DNA of 64,000 bases. It comes from Thermoproteota archaeon. Its GTDB lineage: Archaea > Thermoproteota > Nitrososphaeria > Nitrososphaerales > Nitrosopumilaceae. Below the pieces are notes generated by a model that ran no database searches, was not told the DNA's origin, and saw nothing but the letters and a program-made list of their open reading frames with translations. Made by a program: the position numbers and the translations under genes. Shown piece by piece: positions 19,348-28,694 of the stretch; position 1 is the stretch's first letter; the number at the start of each line of letters is the position of its first letter. Location of the stretch: NCBI GenBank assembly GCA_003352285.1, contig QQVN01000003.1:1-64000 (forward strand). The letters are read 5' to 3'.

Positions 19348-19485
19348 GTGGTTTCTGACAAAGAAGAGTTTGCAATCTGTGTAGAATGCGGCAATTCAAT
19401 TGAAAAATGTCAGTGCGTTTGCCCTTTTTGTGGAGAACGTGACAAATGTGAATGTGCATTGTTTGATGCAGCAACAGGCGGTTAG
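19348..19485 (+). CDS. 45-residue double zinc-ribbon-like protein
   Basis: The small frame GTG...TAG encodes 45 residues with eight cysteines at 11, 14, 21, 23, 25, 28, 34 and 36: CVEC, CQCVCPFC and CEC. Eight Cys in 26 residues would suit two zinc sites or a compact cluster. Flanking residues are acidic, not basic, so direct DNA binding is not obvious. It has a well-placed TATA box, lies divergent from the dehydrogenase gene and 50 bp before the ferredoxin oxidoreductase operon. Function unknown. Confidence 0.8.
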   Translation: MVSDKEEFAICVECGNSIEKCQCVCPFCGERDKCECALFDAATGG

Positions 19486-19535
19486 TTCATTTTTTTAACC
19501 ATATTATTAATATCTAATAAAAAGAAAATCTTTTC

Positions 19536-21443
19536 GTGACTACTGATATTTCTTGGTTAATTGGTGGACCGCAAGGTAGTGGTGTAGAATCTGCAGCAAA
19601 TGTTTTCTCACGAGTTTGTGCACAATTAGGATACCAAGTCTTTGGAAAAAGAGAATTTTATTCAAACATCAAAGGTGAGCACAGCTATTTCACTGTCAGA
19701 ATTGCCAACAAAAAAATTCATTCAAATGTCAATGATGTGACCTTGATGGTCTCTTATGATGCAGAGACAATTTTTCGTCATGCCGACGAAGTAATGAAGG
19801 GTGGCGCGATCATATATGATTCAGATCTTGATGCATTAACAACTGATGATGTACATACTCTGGATTCCCCATTTAAGAACAGGTTACACGAGTCCCTAAA
19901 ATCAAAAAACAAACCATTTACAATTCCAGGAATTTTGGAAACAGCAAAAGAACGAGGTGTAAATCTGTATCCGATTTCCTTTAAGAGCATTTTATCAAAA
20001 CTTGCTGAAGAAACACAGAATCCAAAACTAAAGGGTTTGATTAGAATGTACAATGTAATTGGCGTGTCTTTGTCGTTGGGGCTCCTCAAGATGGAGACTC
20101 AATATCTTATTGAATCAATTGAATCAATCTTTGCAAAAAAACCAAAGGTTGCAGAGATAAATGTTCAGGCTGCAAACTATGCATACAATCAAGGTACTAC
20201 ATTTACTGGATTTGATTATTCCTTACCAAAAGTCCCTAAACAACCACATACAATGCTTGTTCAAGGTTATCAAGGAACAGCAATTGGAAAGATGGTGTGT
20301 GGATGCAGATTCCAACCATACTATCCGATTACACCGGCATCTGATGAGAGTGTATATTTAGAATCAAATGAATTGCTTGAAGTATCTGGTGACAGACCAG
20401 GCTCTACTCTTGTTGTGCAAAGTGAAGATGAAATTTGTGCAATTGGAATGACGTTAGGTGGTGCAGTGACTGGTACTCGTTCTGCAACATGTACATCGGG
20501 TCCTGGATTCTCACTGATGGCAGAAATGATGGGATGGTCTGGAATTAACGAGGTACCAATAGTAGTGACTTCGTATCAGAGAAGTGGACCATCCACAGGT
20601 CTTCCTACAAGACATGGCCAAGATGATCTCTTGTTTACGATTAATGCAGGACATGGAGAATTTCCCAAAATTGTTTATGCATCTGGTGATATTGAAGAGA
20701 GCTTTTATGATACTGCAAGATGCTTCAACTATGCAGACATTTACCAGCTTCCTGTAATTCATCTGATGGACAAGTTTTTGGCAAGTTCTGTTATTACATG
20801 TCCTCGATTTGATTCAGAAAAAATTGAGATAAATCGCGGAAAGTTACTAAACGAAATAAAGACTGATGATTACAAAAGGTTTGAGCTAACACCAGATGGA
20901 ATATCTCCAAGATCAAAACTTGGTCTTGAGGGTGGTGTCTTTTGGAACACAGGTGATGAGAGCGATGAGTATGGCCACATCACAGAAGATCCAATTATGA
21001 GAAGAAAAATGATGGATAAGCGTCTAAACAAGTATGAAAAAATTCTCAAAGAGATACCTGATGAGGAACAAGCAGTATCCTTTGGTGTTCATGAGCATAC
21101 TGTGATAAGCTGGGGCTCAGCTAAAGGACCTATTCTTGATGCAATTGACATGCTAAAACAAGAAAACATCAATGTAGGATTTGTCCAGATTAAATTGCTA
21201 AATCCTTTCCCAACTGATTATGTTGATTTTCTATTAGAAAAGGCAAAAAAGATTATTGATGTTGAGGCAAACCATACTGCACAACTAGGAAAATTGTTTG
21301 CTCAACATTTGCACAGAGATCCTGATAATTACATCCTAAAGTATACTGGCAGAGCAATGACTAGCACAGAAGTATATGATTCACTTAAAAAAATCATCAA
21401 TGGAACTGCAGAAAAAAGGGAGATCTTAATGCATGGCGCTTAA
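19536..21443 (+). CDS. korA: 2-oxoacid:ferredoxin oxidoreductase, alpha (gamma-alpha fused)
   Basis: The 635-residue subunit fuses the gamma domain (residues 1 to about 190, starting [15 protein letters not shown]) to the alpha TPP-pyrimidine domain with the YPITP motif near residue 263, as in the two-subunit crenarchaeal enzymes. With the beta subunit it interconverts a 2-oxoacid plus CoA and an acyl-CoA plus CO2, exchanging electrons with ferredoxin. In autotrophic thaumarchaea it would supply pyruvate or 2-oxoglutarate. GTG start. It overlaps korB by 11 bp. The two-subunit class is broad in substrate, so pyruvate versus 2-oxoglutarate is unresolved. Confidence 0.93.
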   Translation: MTTDISWLIGGPQGSGVESAANVFSRVCAQLGYQVFGKREFYSNIKGEHSYFTVRIANKKIHSNVNDVTLMVSYDAETIFRHADEVMKGGAIIYDSDLDALTTDDVHTLDSPFKNRLHESLKSKNKPFTIPGILETAKERGVNLYPISFKSILSKLAEETQNPKLKGLIRMYNVIGVSLSLGLLKMETQYLIESIESIFAKKPKVAEINVQAANYAYNQGTTFTGFDYSLPKVPKQPHTMLVQGYQGTAIGKMVCGCRFQPYYPITPASDESVYLESNELLEVSGDRPGSTLVVQSEDEICAIGMTLGGAVTGTRSATCTSGPGFSLMAEMMGWSGINEVPIVVTSYQRSGPSTGLPTRHGQDDLLFTINAGHGEFPKIVYASGDIEESFYDTARCFNYADIYQLPVIHLMDKFLASSVITCPRFDSEKIEINRGKLLNEIKTDDYKRFELTPDGISPRSKLGLEGGVFWNTGDESDEYGHITEDPIMRRKMMDKRLNKYEKILKEIPDEEQAVSFGVHEHTVISWGSAKGPILDAIDMLKQENINVGFVQIKLLNPFPTDYVDFLLEKAKKIIDVEANHTAQLGKLFAQHLHRDPDNYILKYTGRAMTSTEVYDSLKKIINGTAEKREILMHGA

Positions 21444-22392
21444 ACTCGCTGATTACAAGACAGATGTCCACAATGACTGGTGTCCAGGCTGTGGTGACTT
21501 TGGAATTGTAAATGCAATTCAAATGGCACTTGCCGAGATGGGAATACCACGACACAAAGCAGCACTATTTTCTGGAATCGGTTGCTCAGGAAAGACATCG
21601 CACTTTGTCAATGTTTACGGGATTCATACTTTGCATGGTCGTGTACTTACATTTGCACAAGGCGCAAAGCTTGCAAATCCTGGAATGACTGTTCTTGCTG
21701 CAGGTGGTGACGGTGACGGACTAGGTATTGGTGCAGGACATTTTGTTGCAGCTGGACGAAGAAACATCGACATGACATACATAATATTTGATAATGGTGT
21801 CTATGGATTAACAAAAGGACAAGCATCTCCTACTCTAAAACTAGGTGAGAAGACAAAATCATTACCAACACCTAATACAAATTACAATGTTAATCCAATT
21901 GGGCTGGCAGTTGCTAGTGGTTTTACCTTTGTTGCAAGAGGATATTCATACGATGTAAGGCATCTCAAGGACCTAATCATTGCAGCAGTGAAACACAAAG
22001 GATTAGCATTTTTAGATGTTCTTCAACCCTGTCCGACGTACAATGATATCAATACAAGGGATTGGTATTCTGGAGCAGACATCAAAGAAGCACAGGAGCG
22101 ACACTCTAGAATTTACAAGCTTGAAGATACTGGATACGAACCAGTCGTTCATTATTCCTCAGAAGCAGAATTAAATGAAAAGCTTAGTCAGGCTTTGATA
22201 AAATCCCTTGAATGGGGAAATAAAATTCCTATAGGGATTTTTTACAAAAACGAGTTAATCACCCCATATAGTGGTAGAATCGAAGATAAGATTCCAAATT
22301 ATGTTGAAAATCCGCCATCAGATCAGATTATCTCACGCAATGGCAAGCCAACTACTGATGTTACCAACCTGCTTGATTCCCTAGAGGTATAG
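21433..22392 (+). CDS. korB: 2-oxoacid:ferredoxin oxidoreductase, beta
   Basis: The 319-residue beta subunit binds TPP pyrophosphate and one [4Fe-4S] cluster. [13 protein letters not shown] near the start supplies two cluster Cys. GIGCSGK carries a third, and a further Cys lies in QPCPTYN. The TPP motif [12 protein letters not shown] runs to [10 protein letters not shown]. Its ATG lies inside the 3' end of korA, so the subunits are translationally coupled. A 7Fe-type ferredoxin fusion that could serve as electron partner is encoded at 48595. Confidence 0.95.
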   Translation: MALKLADYKTDVHNDWCPGCGDFGIVNAIQMALAEMGIPRHKAALFSGIGCSGKTSHFVNVYGIHTLHGRVLTFAQGAKLANPGMTVLAAGGDGDGLGIGAGHFVAAGRRNIDMTYIIFDNGVYGLTKGQASPTLKLGEKTKSLPTPNTNYNVNPIGLAVASGFTFVARGYSYDVRHLKDLIIAAVKHKGLAFLDVLQPCPTYNDINTRDWYSGADIKEAQERHSRIYKLEDTGYEPVVHYSSEAELNEKLSQALIKSLEWGNKIPIGIFYKNELITPYSGRIEDKIPNYVENPPSDQIISRNGKPTTDVTNLLDSLEV

Positions 22393-22446
22393 GGTCTCAT
22401 TTACCCAATGAATTATTAGCAAGTTTCCCAAAAGACAGAGTTATCA

Positions 22447-22881
22447 TTGAACATTACTGATGCAAATAAGATATTTCGAAAATCAATAATCAAGGGTTTT
22501 TTTGAACCCCAACTGGTTAATCTTGATTTTAAAAAATCTAACATCAAGCATCCTGAAATACCTGATGACGGTCTGATGCAATTTGAAATACTACACATCT
22601 TCTTTGATGTGGAAACCGGTTCTGATTATCCTGATGGAGATGAATGGTTTATTGTTGATTACCTATTTCCTCATGATATGAAATTACCTGATTCACTGAA
22701 AGGAACTGACTATTTTACAACTATAGCAATTGAGGATGGCAAAAACTTTTGGCATCATCGTGAATTGATCAGATTCAAGTACGGAAAATCAAAAAAGCTT
22801 GTAGAGTCTTTGGAATTTTTAGAAACAAAGTACAAAGAACTTCATTCCATGCTAAAGCCTTTAGAAAAAGACATCAAGTAA
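22447..22881 (+). CDS. Hypothetical protein, 144 residues
   Basis: TTG start. The soluble acidic protein contains EILHIFFDVETGSDYPDGDEWFIV and a C-terminal helix (SLEFLETKYKELHSMLKPLEKDIK). No signal peptide, membrane helix or catalytic motif is seen, and I do not recognise the family. It lies 54 bp after korB on the same strand and converges on the next gene with an 8-bp overlap. Confidence 0.7.
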   Translation: MNITDANKIFRKSIIKGFFEPQLVNLDFKKSNIKHPEIPDDGLMQFEILHIFFDVETGSDYPDGDEWFIVDYLFPHDMKLPDSLKGTDYFTTIAIEDGKNFWHHRELIRFKYGKSKKLVESLEFLETKYKELHSMLKPLEKDIK

Positions 22882-23410
22882 CCATCTTCCAGCCATTATT
22901 CTGGAAAACAAATTTTTTGTCTTTAACAATTGCTTGATTTAGTCTCCAACGCTTTGCTGCTTCATCAAATGAATATGAAATTTTATTTACATTTTGAGGT
23001 AATTTTTCGGGATCTAAGTGATATGGAAGTAACTCAATTACAAAATCAATCTTTTCTACTGCATTGTTGTACCATTCTCTATCGTTTGCATCCAAAATAA
23101 ACTGAATATCTGGCCTTCCTGCAAAGTTTATGATAATTTTTAATGCATTTCCACTTCCTCTCCGTCGCTTCATCTCTTTGAATAATGCTTTTACTTTCTC
23201 CCATCTTCTAAAATCAAACCAATTAAAAAACTCCTCAGAAAAAGCCAATGGAATGTTTATCTCAAACATGCTGACAAAATTTTCATCGTCCTGTTCTATC
23301 TCTTCTTGTGTTACATTAAATCTTGAATTAAGATATCCGAATACTACTTCTACCTCCCAAGGTGATATTCCATAATATCGTAAATGTGCATATAAAAATT
23401 CATCAGACAT
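22874..23410 (-). CDS. Hypothetical protein, 178 residues
   Basis: The soluble protein begins MSDEFLYAHLRYYGISPWEVEVVFGYLNSRF, a helical segment, and has RRRGSGNALKIIINFAGRPDIQFIL in the middle, a positively charged loop followed by beta strands. No known domain recognised. The gene may share regulation with the C2H2 mini-gene just upstream (23445-23573, same strand). Confidence 0.7.
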   Translation of the reverse strand: MSDEFLYAHLRYYGISPWEVEVVFGYLNSRFNVTQEEIEQDDENFVSMFEINIPLAFSEEFFNWFDFRRWEKVKALFKEMKRRRGSGNALKIIINFAGRPDIQFILDANDREWYNNAVEKIDFVIELLPYHLDPEKLPQNVNKISYSFDEAAKRWRLNQAIVKDKKFVFQNNGWKMVT

Positions 23411-23444
23411 AATTTCTAAAGCTAAAAATTTCTAATTAAAGGTT

Positions 23445-23573
23445 CTACTTTGTTTTTTTCTTTTTTTCTATTTGTTCACTCTCAGTTTCTGCATGAACTT
23501 CTAGATGATCATATAATGCTTCTTTTGATTCAAAAATCTGCTCACAATAGTAGCATTGATGATCAAGTGACAT
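23445..23573 (-). CDS. 42-residue single C2H2 zinc-finger protein
   Basis: ATG at 23573 to TAG at 23445 encodes 42 residues with one textbook C2H2 finger: Cys7-X2-Cys10-X12-His23-X3-His27. The usual hydrophobic core is present (Phe14, Leu20 in QIFESKEALYDHLEVH). A lysine-rich tail (EKKKKTK) follows. A lone classical finger of this kind binds zinc and could contact DNA, RNA or protein. The gene is monocistronic or first in a unit with 22874-23410. Confidence 0.85.
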   Translation of the reverse strand: MSLDHQCYYCEQIFESKEALYDHLEVHAETESEQIEKKKKTK

Positions 23574-23651
23574 TATGATATGAGCATGCATCTCAATTAA
23601 AAATCTTGACAAAATTGGTATATGAAAGATGGAAATTTTATACCTAATATT

Positions 23652-24200
23652 CTAAATTGTATTTAGGTACTTCCAAAGATAGAATATTCCTACTGTGCCA
23701 ATCATAAACAACATTGGCTTCCATGCAAATACTGGAATGCTTGGAGTTGCTAGTTTTACTTTATAGTTCTCAAAAACAGTTGAGACATACTTTCTGATTC
23801 TTGCATTCCAAATTTTATAATCAACATTATGACGCTTTAGCATCTCTTCAACTTCGTAAATTACTGGCGTTCTCTGAGAAAACAAATGTTGCAGGTAATC
23901 TCTGGAAACTTCTACTTCTGCATGAATTGCAATCAATCCTTTCTTTAGCTCTACAAATCTTACATGCATTTCCCATGGCTTTTTGAGCTTTAGATTCAAA
24001 CCATTTCCTATCTGTGATGGTTGTTTGTGTTCAAATTTTACTTTGGTAAATCCTTCTGCAGTAAAAATTTTCATCAAATCATTAAAGCTCTTTTTTACTA
24101 CAATGTGGAGCTGTTCTACTCCCTCTTTGTCTACCTGTATGCTCTCTTTTATTCCATCTAGAAATGATACAGTTTTGGGATATTTTGTAAGATATTCCAT
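23652..24200 (-). CDS. Tail-anchored hypothetical protein
   Basis: The 182-residue product has a soluble N-terminal domain and one hydrophobic helix at the very C-terminus (PMLFMIGTVGIFYLWKYL), suggesting a tail-anchored membrane protein facing the cytosol. The middle contains HVRFVELKKGLIAIHAEVEVSRDYLQHLF. ATG start. No family recognised; the same strand continues from cofE about 60 bp upstream. Confidence 0.7.
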   Translation of the reverse strand: MEYLTKYPKTVSFLDGIKESIQVDKEGVEQLHIVVKKSFNDLMKIFTAEGFTKVKFEHKQPSQIGNGLNLKLKKPWEMHVRFVELKKGLIAIHAEVEVSRDYLQHLFSQRTPVIYEVEEMLKRHNVDYKIWNARIRKYVSTVFENYKVKLATPSIPVFAWKPMLFMIGTVGIFYLWKYLNTI

Positions 24201-24260
24201 TAATTTTCCGTAAAAAATCCCATATTTAAAACAGTTTGACTTTGAATCCCAAATTTCCAG

Positions 24261-25031
24261 TCAATTAGAGTTTCGAAGACCTCTGACATACACGCATTGG
24301 TCATGTGAAATGGCAACTTCGTTTGGGTCTATGCGTCTATCCGTAAGCTTTGCATTAGAATTTCTAACAATGGCAATAGGCCTTGACTCTCCGCCCTCTC
24401 CCATCTGATGATTTGCAATTGATGCTAGATTGTCAACCACTGCTTGAAATGTAACCTTTAGAGGATTTCCATCCAGATCTTTTTGAGCCCTCATGTCCGT
24501 TACTGGCTCAATTCCTGCACATGCAATGGCAACTCCGGTTGTCCCGACACGGGCTGGCATTAATCTACTATCTACTAGTATCACTCCAACATGAATCAAC
24601 AAATTCAAAAATATCTTGCGCCGTAACTCTTCTGCAATTTTGTAGGGGCTGTTTGGATAGAGAATTATTTTACCTTTCTTTGCATTTGATTTATCTATTC
24701 CAGCATTTGGTGCCATGATGTTATCTGCAGAGGTTATTACAAATCCTGCAATTCCACCAAAGATATAGTCAGATTCTCTAAGAATTATCTCTGAAACTTT
24801 TGGTTGGATCTGAAATTTTTCTGAAACCTCAACTCCATGTTTTGAAGGTTTTACCTTGTTGATATCAATGATTCTGCCTTGGGCATTTGAAACAAATTTA
24901 CTTGAAATTACTAGTACATCACCATCTTGAAGCGTCAAATCCTTTTTCTTTATAGATTCTATAACTACTTGATACAGATCAAAGACAGAATCTCTCCTTT
25001 CGGTCTTTACTGTGAGTACGGTTAGAGTCAT
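24261..25031 (-). CDS. cofE: Coenzyme F420:L-glutamate ligase
   Basis: CofE adds L-glutamate residues to F420-0 with GTP, completing the deazaflavin cofactor F420. Diagnostic stretches are DGDVLVISSKFVSNAQGRI, AGIDKSNAKKG, DSRLMPARVGTTGVAIACAG and the C-terminal GESRPIAIVRN. From the ATG at 25031 the protein is 256 residues, close to characterised archaeal CofE. An in-frame start at 25070 would add 13 residues lying over the likely promoter (ggataaaaa on the minus strand, about 25049-25057) and is less likely. The flavin-type protein at 63004 could be an F420 user. Confidence 0.93.
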   Translation of the reverse strand: MTLTVLTVKTERRDSVFDLYQVVIESIKKKDLTLQDGDVLVISSKFVSNAQGRIIDINKVKPSKHGVEVSEKFQIQPKVSEIILRESDYIFGGIAGFVITSADNIMAPNAGIDKSNAKKGKIILYPNSPYKIAEELRRKIFLNLLIHVGVILVDSRLMPARVGTTGVAIACAGIEPVTDMRAQKDLDGNPLKVTFQAVVDNLASIANHQMGEGGESRPIAIVRNSNAKLTDRRIDPNEVAISHDQCVYVRGLRNSN

Positions 25032-25100
25032 GAATATTAAAAAACAGATGTACTTTTTATCCTTCTGCAATTATTGATTTCTCCATTCTAAGCACAAAAT

Positions 25101-25117
25101 GTTACTGAAACAGTAAC
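25101..25117 (+). other. 7-bp inverted repeat between divergent genes
   Basis: Perfect dyad GTTACTG-aaa-CAGTAAC, 70 bp upstream of cofE on the minus strand and about 115 bp upstream of the small gene at 25234. It could be an operator for either direction. Confidence 0.45.
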
Positions 25118-25181
25118 TTTGGCACCTTTACTGCACTGAATCTCAAAATCTGTAGGATAACACATTATAGAATCTGGAAAA

Positions 25182-25199
25182 GTAAGCTTCTCAGCTTAC
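25182..25199 (+). promoter_or_regulatory. Inverted repeat at probable transcription start
   Basis: GTAAGC-ttctca-GCTTAC is a 6-bp dyad about 20 bp after a TATA-like acattatag (25162-25170) and about 35 bp before the ATG at 25234. It would therefore span the transcription start or lie in a short leader: an operator or a leader hairpin. Confidence 0.45.
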
Positions 25200-25233
25200 G
25201 CATTCCTATGTATCACTCATTGATAGGTACTCC

Positions 25234-25377
25234 ATGGAAACAAACACAAAAGAAAGCACCTGGAACAAAATGGTGCATGCCCCGTTCAAGAAGGTCGTAG
25301 CCTTTGATCTCATATGTATGGGAATTGGCGTCGTCATCGGAATGGGAATTGGTGCATTCTTGATTGCCGGACCATAA
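25234..25377 (+). CDS. 47-residue single-span membrane protein
   Basis: ATG...TAA encodes 47 residues: a polar N-terminus with basic residues (NKMVHAPFKKVVAF) and one Gly/Ile-rich transmembrane helix (ICMGIGVVIGMGIGAFLIAG). Gly-x-Gly spacing suggests tight helix packing, as in small subunits of membrane complexes. It lies 10 bp upstream of the Kazal/metallo-beta-lactamase gene start and is probably its cotranscribed partner. Confidence 0.7.
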   Translation: METNTKESTWNKMVHAPFKKVVAFDLICMGIGVVIGMGIGAFLIAGP

Positions 25378-25387
25378 GCCTGCAATC

Positions 25388-27643
25388 ATGAACTCCTTTT
25401 TTTATTCAGAAAACTGTAAAAGTATCAAAAACCAACAAGCTAGAATGCTTTACCCTCTGGCATTTGCCATAATTGGAATTTTTAGCATATCTTTTCTTTC
25501 TTTATCTTATGCAGAGGAAATAATCACCATTCATGTAGCCCCCGAGCAGGTAGACTGTGTCGGTGTTGCAAAGCAAAAATGCATGCAGGTTAGATATTCG
25601 GATGATTCAGAGTGGAAGATGTTCTATGATAAAATTGAAGGATTCACTTTTGAGCCTGGAAATCAATATGAGCTTCGCATATTGATTACAGATATCAAAA
25701 ATCCACCCGCTGATGCATCCTCAAAGAAATATTCCCTTTTAGAAATAATTGAGGATAAAAAACCAAACAGACACATACCATACAATGGAGTATGCGCACC
25801 AGGTTTTACTTCATTAGGTGAGATTTGCGTTTTAAATGACAGGTGTGGTCCTGGTGCCTATCCTGGAAAGGTCTGCATCATGGATGGAGAGATTCAGCCA
25901 TATCTTAGGCCCCTACAGCAGGGGCATGCCGGAATTGCAGCTAGTGATGTAATATGCGCAGAAGGTCTGACTCTTTTATTCAAGTCTTCAAATGGCTCAC
26001 CATCTTGTGTCAGAGATTCCTCTGTTGATTCTCTAAAGGAGAGAGGATTCCAAGAGATGATGCCAAACCGTGCATGCACACTGGAATATGCTCCGGTTTG
26101 TGGTGTTGATGGCCTAACATATGGTAATATGTGCATGATTAATGCAAAGCACATTGCAGTAAAACACACAGGTGAGTGCCTTGATGCAACACTAACAGAG
26201 TTTGAGCTTGACACAAAGTATCAGGAAGCTCAAAACAAGATATCAAAGGTTAGCAAAGAACTCTACAATGGACGATACAATGGTAATCTTCCACTGGATC
26301 AGGCTCTAAAAATTTTACAGGATGGCAGGGCACTACTAGCCGCACTATACCAACAGTATTCCTCACTTGATGATGAATTAAAGACTGACATGCAGATTGC
26401 AATGCGGTTTTCCACTCTAGGCAAGATGGGATTATCAAGCATTGATTCACAAATTAACATGATTAAAAACCAGATTGCAAATCCCTCTCCAGAGCAATCA
26501 CCAGAAGACATTCTGGCGCAGGCTGAAAAGTCATTTTCTGTAAAGTTCAACGCAATTAGCAATGTAATCAAAAACTACGAGTCCAGCTTTGAGAATGGAA
26601 CGTATGTAGGTGTGATGTTTGCAGAATCCATGCGAAAGAGCATCTATGAATCTCAGCAAAAAGTCTTTGAGCTATATGATGACCTTGATGCAAAAAAAGA
26701 AATGATATCAGAAGAGCTTTATTCCCAAGTTGAGGCCGAGGTGCCAAAGCTTGATGCATCAGTGAATAACATGTGGAAAACAATCAATGAGCATCTTGAC
26801 AAAAAAGGTGTAACATTTGATGCCCTACGATACACGTGGCAAGCCCCTGGAGTTGATCCTGAGAAGGGATACTTTGTTGATGAGATTGCTGATGGCGTCT
26901 ACTGGTTGGTATCTAGTGGTTACCAGACAATGTTTGTAGTAACTGGCGAGGGAGTAATAGTAGTTGATGCCCCGCAGCCAATTGGTGAAAAATACCTTGA
27001 TGCTGTATCTGAAGTTACTACAGAACCCATCACTCACATGATTTACTCGCATCATCATCAGGATCATACCGGTGCTGCAGGGCAGATATTTCCTCCAGAC
27101 ATAACCTACATCTCACACAAAGGAACCGCCGATGTACTCAAGGTAGCAAATGATCCAAACAGACCAGTACCAACTGTTACGTTTTCAGGTGAGCTAGAAA
27201 CTCTAAACATTGGAGACAAGACAATTGAGCTGCATCACTTGGGAAATTTTCATTCTGATGGTGACATTCTGATTATTCTGCCTGAGCAAAACGTTGCAAT
27301 GATAGTTGATCTGCTGCGACCAGCTGCTGCGCCGTATCGTGCATTTGGCGTAACACCAGACATTGACCTGTATGTTTCAATGCATGACAAGCTGCAAGAT
27401 TATGACTTTGATGTTCTGGTTTCGGGACATACTGGAATTCTTGCAACTAAAGATCACATAAAGACAAACAAGGAATTCACACTAGATGTGATGAATAATG
27501 CAGCTGATTCACTTGGAGACGAATCCCCCGTAGAGTCATGTGTTGCAAAGACCGTATCACAGTGGCAGGAAAAGCTAGAAGGACTGGATACGTTCATGAC
27601 AGAGCACTGCCAGGCAATGATTGACTATCACAATTCTAGCTAG
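25388..27643 (+). CDS. Exported Kazal/metallo-beta-lactamase fusion
   Basis: The 751-residue exported protein has a signal segment at about residues 20-43 (LYPLAFAIIGIFSISFLSLS; M20 could be the real start, and a TTG at 25364 would extend it). Next come a Cys-rich region (CAPGFTSLGEICVLNDRC), a CAEG...CV...ERGF module at about 190-228, and a Kazal-type inhibitor domain at about 226-262 (CTLEYAPVCGVDGLTYGNMC). A helical stretch then leads to a metallo-beta-lactamase fold at about 480-697 with the zinc motif HHHQDH at 555-560 (D559 and three or more His), HSDGD and SGHTG. It would be an extracytoplasmic hydrolase or glyoxalase-II-like enzyme with an attached protease inhibitor. Substrate unknown. 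Confidence 0.88.
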   Translation: MNSFFYSENCKSIKNQQARMLYPLAFAIIGIFSISFLSLSYAEEIITIHVAPEQVDCVGVAKQKCMQVRYSDDSEWKMFYDKIEGFTFEPGNQYELRILITDIKNPPADASSKKYSLLEIIEDKKPNRHIPYNGVCAPGFTSLGEICVLNDRCGPGAYPGKVCIMDGEIQPYLRPLQQGHAGIAASDVICAEGLTLLFKSSNGSPSCVRDSSVDSLKERGFQEMMPNRACTLEYAPVCGVDGLTYGNMCMINAKHIAVKHTGECLDATLTEFELDTKYQEAQNKISKVSKELYNGRYNGNLPLDQALKILQDGRALLAALYQQYSSLDDELKTDMQIAMRFSTLGKMGLSSIDSQINMIKNQIANPSPEQSPEDILAQAEKSFSVKFNAISNVIKNYESSFENGTYVGVMFAESMRKSIYESQQKVFELYDDLDAKKEMISEELYSQVEAEVPKLDASVNNMWKTINEHLDKKGVTFDALRYTWQAPGVDPEKGYFVDEIADGVYWLVSSGYQTMFVVTGEGVIVVDAPQPIGEKYLDAVSEVTTEPITHMIYSHHHQDHTGAAGQIFPPDITYISHKGTADVLKVANDPNRPVPTVTFSGELETLNIGDKTIELHHLGNFHSDGDILIILPEQNVAMIVDLLRPAAAPYRAFGVTPDIDLYVSMHDKLQDYDFDVLVSGHTGILATKDHIKTNKEFTLDVMNNAADSLGDESPVESCVAKTVSQWQEKLEGLDTFMTEHCQAMIDYHNSS

Positions 27644-27764
27644 ATTTCTTTGAGAATCTGAACGTTTCATCACACTCCCATGAGCAAAAATCACTTACGC
27701 ATTCTTCCTTTCCAGTACATGCGATGATCTCCTTTCCACAGTTTTTGCATATGTGTGATGACAT
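27636..27764 (-). CDS. 42-residue six-Cys zinc-binding protein
   Basis: ATG at 27764 to TAG at 27636 encodes 42 residues with Cys at 6, 9, 16, 22, 27 and 31 (CKNCGKEIIAC, then ECVSDFCSWEC). The CKNCGKEI start and FCSWEC end resemble treble-clef/MYM-like fingers of the 'FCS' type. Its last 8 bp overlap the end of the convergent fusion gene. Likely a structural zinc protein; partner unknown. Confidence 0.75.
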   Translation of the reverse strand: MSSHICKNCGKEIIACTGKEECVSDFCSWECDETFRFSKKSS

Positions 27765-27854
27765 GAGATGAAAAATCATCCATTGGATTTATTTTTCGTC
27801 TGCCAAAAATGGAAATGATTTTTCTGCAAATCCTTTTACTGGATTTTCTTACCG

Positions 27855-28694
27855 TTAATTTCCATCAATCTTACATCCTGATTCCCCGGGTAAGCAATAC
27901 ACTGAGAACTTGAAGAGAATTGTCTTTGCTGAGACATCATCAGTTGCATCAATGTATGCGAGAAGAGTCTTTATGTCATCAAATCTTGGGACCTCCCATG
28001 AGAAGACAAACCTTCCATTGGGGTCTGTTCTTCCCTTGAATTCTCGTAATATGTCCTCTCCATAATCCTCAATTGTAATTCTTATCTGTGCGTTATTCAC
28101 AGGACTGCCATCCCTTGTCACTAGTACGTTAATCTCATGTGTTGTGCCGCCTCTTACCTGCTGTGTACCTGTGACCTTGAGTGCAAATCCAGATTCTTTT
28201 TGCAATGTATCTGTCTTTTCTGGAACAATGTCAAGACTCTCTGTAATCTTTACAGAATCCTTTTCAATGCTTTGCACTTGCTCCTCCCTTAGAATCACCT
28301 CAAAGAAATGAACTACAGGTTCCTTGATCTCCTCAACTGTAACTGTGACATTGTATGTTCCCGGAATCGTTGGAACAAGCGAACCCAGCCCCCTGCCATC
28401 CTTTCTTGAATCATATGAGATTTTGTCTGCTACCTTTTCAGTACAGTCCACTGCTTCGCCCCTGTACATTGTAGTGCCGTTTTGATCAGGAAATGTCGCA
28501 ACCCAAGAGCCGCAAATGTCCCCAAATCCCGAAATGGTGTAAAAGAAAAAATATTCTTCACCGATGTAGTACTGGTCCTTCATTCCCTTGATTTCAAGTG
28601 TATAGTGGTGGTTCTGTGTTGGCATTATCAGTGCAAAAATTACTGCCCCTGCAATGATTCCTCCAAGAATGATTGCTATTATACTAGTCTTCAT
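27855..28694 (-). CDS. Exported Ig-like protein
   Basis: The 279-residue protein has an N-terminal hydrophobic helix (IIAIILGGIIAGAVIFALI) with two predicted beta-sandwich domains outside the membrane. The first (about 30-135) has a Cys pair in GDICGSW/AVDCTEK; the second (about 175-265) has GGTTHEINVLVTRDGSPVNNAQIRI and TDPNGRFVFSW, typical of invasin/Big_1 or carboxypeptidase-regulatory-like folds. CLPGESGCKIDGN ends the protein with another Cys pair. Last gene of a minus-strand set whose neighbours overlap by 4 bp. Confidence 0.75.
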   Translation of the reverse strand: MKTSIIAIILGGIIAGAVIFALIMPTQNHHYTLEIKGMKDQYYIGEEYFFFYTISGFGDICGSWVATFPDQNGTTMYRGEAVDCTEKVADKISYDSRKDGRGLGSLVPTIPGTYNVTVTVEEIKEPVVHFFEVILREEQVQSIEKDSVKITESLDIVPEKTDTLQKESGFALKVTGTQQVRGGTTHEINVLVTRDGSPVNNAQIRITIEDYGEDILREFKGRTDPNGRFVFSWEVPRFDDIKTLLAYIDATDDVSAKTILFKFSVYCLPGESGCKIDGN

